29,746 nucleotides of DNA from contig JAYULM010000452.1 of assembly GCA_043763605.1 (NCBI GenBank), positions 1-29,746 of the forward strand. The letters are read 5' to 3'. The notes below the pieces were generated by a model, which was given only the letters and a program-made list of their open reading frames with translations, did no database searches and had not been told where the DNA came from. The position numbers and the translations under genes were made by a program. This DNA is from JACMIU01 sp043763605 (GTDB lineage: Bacteria > Armatimonadota > Armatimonadia > Armatimonadales > Armatimonadaceae). Positions 28,199-29,746 of this stretch are shown here, one piece after another. How positions within the stretch are numbered: position 1 is the first letter of the stretch; each line of letters opens with the position of its first letter.

Positions 28199-28437
28199 GG
28201 TTAGTGGTCAGTGAGCAGTGGTTAGTGGTTAGTTTCCGGACCGTGAACGGTTCCGCTATGCGCCTGCGGCGGACGCTCTGCGAGCGGGAAATTCCGGCGG
28301 CGCGGCAGAGCGTCCGGTGTCCCTGCAAACGAGACGCCATCGGTTCTTCCGCACCCGGTGCGTCCGCCGCAGGCGCATAGCGGAACCGTTCACGGTCCGG
28401 AAACTAACCACTAACCACTGCTCACTGACCACTAACC
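28199..28437. repeat. Palindromic element P1-C with heptamer arms
   Basis: Arms 28199-28274 and 28362-28437 are 76 bases each and perfectly or nearly perfectly inverted. Outer heptamers are TTAGTGG, TCAGTGA, GCAGTGG, TTAGTGG; the core is TTTCCGGACCGTGAACGG then TTCCGCTATGCGCCTGCGGCGGAC. The centre (28275-28361) differs from P1-A and P1-B, apart from a GCTCTGCGAGCGGG piece shared with P1-B. It exactly fills the space between two convergent genes. The left stop TAG (28194-28196) reads as the first unit TAGTGGG of the heptamer run, and the right stop TAG overlaps its last base. Confidence 0.92.
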
Positions 28438-28778
28438 TAAAGGCTCCGCACCAGCACTTCCAACGCGGCGATATAGGCATCGAACGCCTTGCGACCGGCG
28501 GGCGTGGGGGTGTATGTCGTGCGGGGGCGTTTCCCGACGAACTCCTTGCGTACGGCGATGTAGCCGTGCGCTTCCAGCACCGAAAGGTGCGTGGACAGGT
28601 TGCCGTCGGAAACGTTCAGGGCGGACTTCAGAAAGTTGAAATCCACCTCGCCGTGTGCCATCAGTGTGCTCATCGCCCCGAGACGTACCTTCTGATGGAT
28701 CGCATCGTCAAGCCGCTCTAAACACGCCTCTAACGTTTCGCTACTATTTTCCGGTTTTCGCAGTGCCGCCGCCGCCAT
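28437..28778 (-). CDS. Winged-helix transcriptional regulator (HTH_27-like)
   Basis: A 113-residue regulator made almost entirely of a winged helix-turn-helix (about 24-105): LDDAIHQKVRLGAMSTLM, the recognition helix in VSDGNLSTHLSVLEAHGYIAV, and a wing KRPRTTYTPTPAGRKAF. This is the small MarR/PadR-related family that is often encoded beside an integral membrane protein and is thought to regulate it. Here the six-helix membrane gene lies 40 bases upstream on the same strand, matching that pairing. Its TAG stop touches palindrome P1-C. The ligand and targets are unknown. Confidence 0.88.
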   Translation of the reverse strand: MAAAALRKPENSSETLEACLERLDDAIHQKVRLGAMSTLMAHGEVDFNFLKSALNVSDGNLSTHLSVLEAHGYIAVRKEFVGKRPRTTYTPTPAGRKAFDAYIAALEVLVRSL

Positions 28779-28818
28779 TAGTTTCCTCGTTTCGCTACCT
28801 TTTCGCCTGAATATAAAC

Positions 28819-29517
28819 TCACCAGCCGTATTTCCGTCCCATGTACGCTCCGTACCAGATATGGACGCCGCCGAACGACAACGCCATCATCAGAGCGGCG
28901 CGTTCTTCCGGCATCAGCAGTGTCGCCGCCCCCATGCCTAAAAACACCCAACCGAGGGCGGAAACCTCGCGCACCGAAAACATGCCGACCGCAAGGAGTG
29001 CCGCCGCGTATGCCAGCATCCAGACGCCGTAGATGTATTCCCCGATCAGGTTCGAGTGCATCAGGTAGAACGCCGATAGCAACACGCCGACCGCGACACC
29101 GGGAGCCGCCGCCCGTGTCAGGTGCTTGCCCAGCGGCGAAAACGGCGTCTTCCCGACACGTACCGCCTTGCGCTTGGTCAACACCACGTCGGTGACTACC
29201 GATAGAATCCCGACGCACGCCCAGACCGCGATAAAAGCGTACCGGTCCATCGGGCGCGGCAGGTTCGGGAACGGCGTCACATACTGTGTCAACGCCGAGC
29301 CGACCAGCGCGAACATTCCGACCAATACGCCCGATAACCCCGACAGCGTCGAGTGCTTCGTCGACCGCTCCATCGTCTGCCGGATGACGCGTAAATGCTC
29401 CTGTGCCTCGTCCGGCGTGGTGACGACGCGGAACATGGCGGCACCACGGTTCGCGCCGTCCTTCCGGGAAGGCGGTGTTTCGTCGGGGCGCGGCTGTTTG
29501 GGGAACGGCGATGTCAT
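28819..29517 (-). CDS. Six-helix integral membrane protein paired with regulator
   Basis: A 232-residue inner-membrane protein. A polar N-terminus with DEAQEHLRVIRQTMERS precedes about six hydrophobic segments (around residues 58-80, 92-113, 136-157, 164-183, 186-203, 207-228). Start ATG 29517; an internal ATG at 29436 (MFRVVTTPDEAQ) would give a shorter tail and is a real alternative. It is encoded immediately upstream of the winged-helix regulator and probably cotranscribed with it. Pairs like this recur in Acidobacteriota, Planctomycetota and relatives, without an assigned function. Confidence 0.8.
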   Translation of the reverse strand: MTSPFPKQPRPDETPPSRKDGANRGAAMFRVVTTPDEAQEHLRVIRQTMERSTKHSTLSGLSGVLVGMFALVGSALTQYVTPFPNLPRPMDRYAFIAVWACVGILSVVTDVVLTKRKAVRVGKTPFSPLGKHLTRAAAPGVAVGVLLSAFYLMHSNLIGEYIYGVWMLAYAAALLAVGMFSVREVSALGWVFLGMGAATLLMPEERAALMMALSFGGVHIWYGAYMGRKYGW

Positions 29518-29601
29518 CGGCGATTTTCAGGGACGCGTATTCTTTGCGTCACAAAGTTCTTAGAGATAGGATACCGCGTTTCGTAGCGGGCGGCAAGTGG
29601 G

Positions 29602-29729
29602 GGAACCTCACCCCCCCGCCCCCTCTCCGTGCCGGAGAGGGGGAGTAATATGCCGGAAATGTTTGCCACCGCGTGTCTATTCTGGCTCCCCCTCTCCGGC
29701 ACGGAGAGGGGGCGGGGGGATGAGGTTCC
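29602..29729. repeat. Palindromic element P2-2
   Basis: Arms 29602-29644 and about 29686-29729 are inverted copies that begin GGAACCTCACCCCCCCGCC, with a single C-to-T difference. In each arm CTCTCCG and CGGAGAG pair around a triloop (TGC left, GCA right). The outer 13 bases are shared with P2-1, but the inner hairpin sequence is different and again identical between its own arms. It lies upstream of the membrane-protein gene and 17 bases from the window end, so the gene on its other side is not visible. Confidence 0.88.
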
Positions 29730-29746
29730 GGGCGCGGCGGGCAATT

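Noticed and set aside
4136..28437. P1 elements as insertion sequences with transposase
   Set aside because: At 200-239 bases there is no room for a transposase, and no target-site duplication could be defined because the flanks merge into heptamer repeats.

Overview
The window is a high-GC chromosome segment from a diderm bacterium. It carries a TonB-dependent outer-membrane receptor with an ExbB/ExbD/ExbD/TonB energy-coupling operon, a cytochrome-c DUF1549/DUF1553 plus DUF1501 pair of the type abundant in Planctomycetota and relatives, a GntR-LacI chimeric regulator, a clearly functional FtsZ, and many two-component proteins. FtsZ argues against most Planctomycetota, and the mixture fits Armatimonadota best. 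That assignment is an inference from gene content only. No rRNA, tRNA, transposase, integrase or CRISPR array was found.

Layout. 1-2222: an accessory RHS locus, with the 3' end of an rhs gene carrying a variable C-terminal domain, a small membrane-anchored protein (immunity candidate) and a decayed orphan rhs tip. 2241-4087: a small AAA/ABC-type ATPase overlapping tail to tail with a GntR-LacI regulator. 4136-4366: palindromic element P1-A, then an SDR oxidoreductase. 5261-13180: a + strand outer-membrane uptake block (TonB-dependent receptor, exbB, exbD, exbD, and a tonB with a huge Gly/Ala-rich linker) closed by a strong terminator. 13249-17580: DUF1501 and DUF1549/1553 cytochrome pair on the - strand, separated by palindromic element P2-1. 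17637-19205: a zinc-ribbon membrane protein and ftsZ.

19445-26030 is a - strand sensory operon: a 1066-residue membrane hybrid histidine kinase, an overlapping stand-alone receiver, a HisKA-REC-degenerate HisKA-HATPase protein, a truncated paralog with only HisKA-REC, a 39-residue basic peptide, and a 90-residue protein that is only the HisKA domain. The last three HisKA proteins look like one ancestral gene copied and progressively shortened from the 3' end. They could form a branched phosphorelay in which one membrane kinase feeds several phospho-acceptors.

26162-29746: palindromic element P1-B, an M24-fold protein lacking most metal ligands, a single-pass membrane protein with an almost leaderless promoter, palindromic element P1-C exactly between two convergent stop codons, a winged-helix regulator with its six-helix membrane-protein partner, and palindromic element P2-2.

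The most unusual material is the two families of long palindromes (three P1 and two P2 copies). In each copy the two arms match each other almost perfectly although the copies differ from one another. Most copies sit directly against a stop codon, and the heptamer repeats of P1 provide TAG stops in all frames from both sides.
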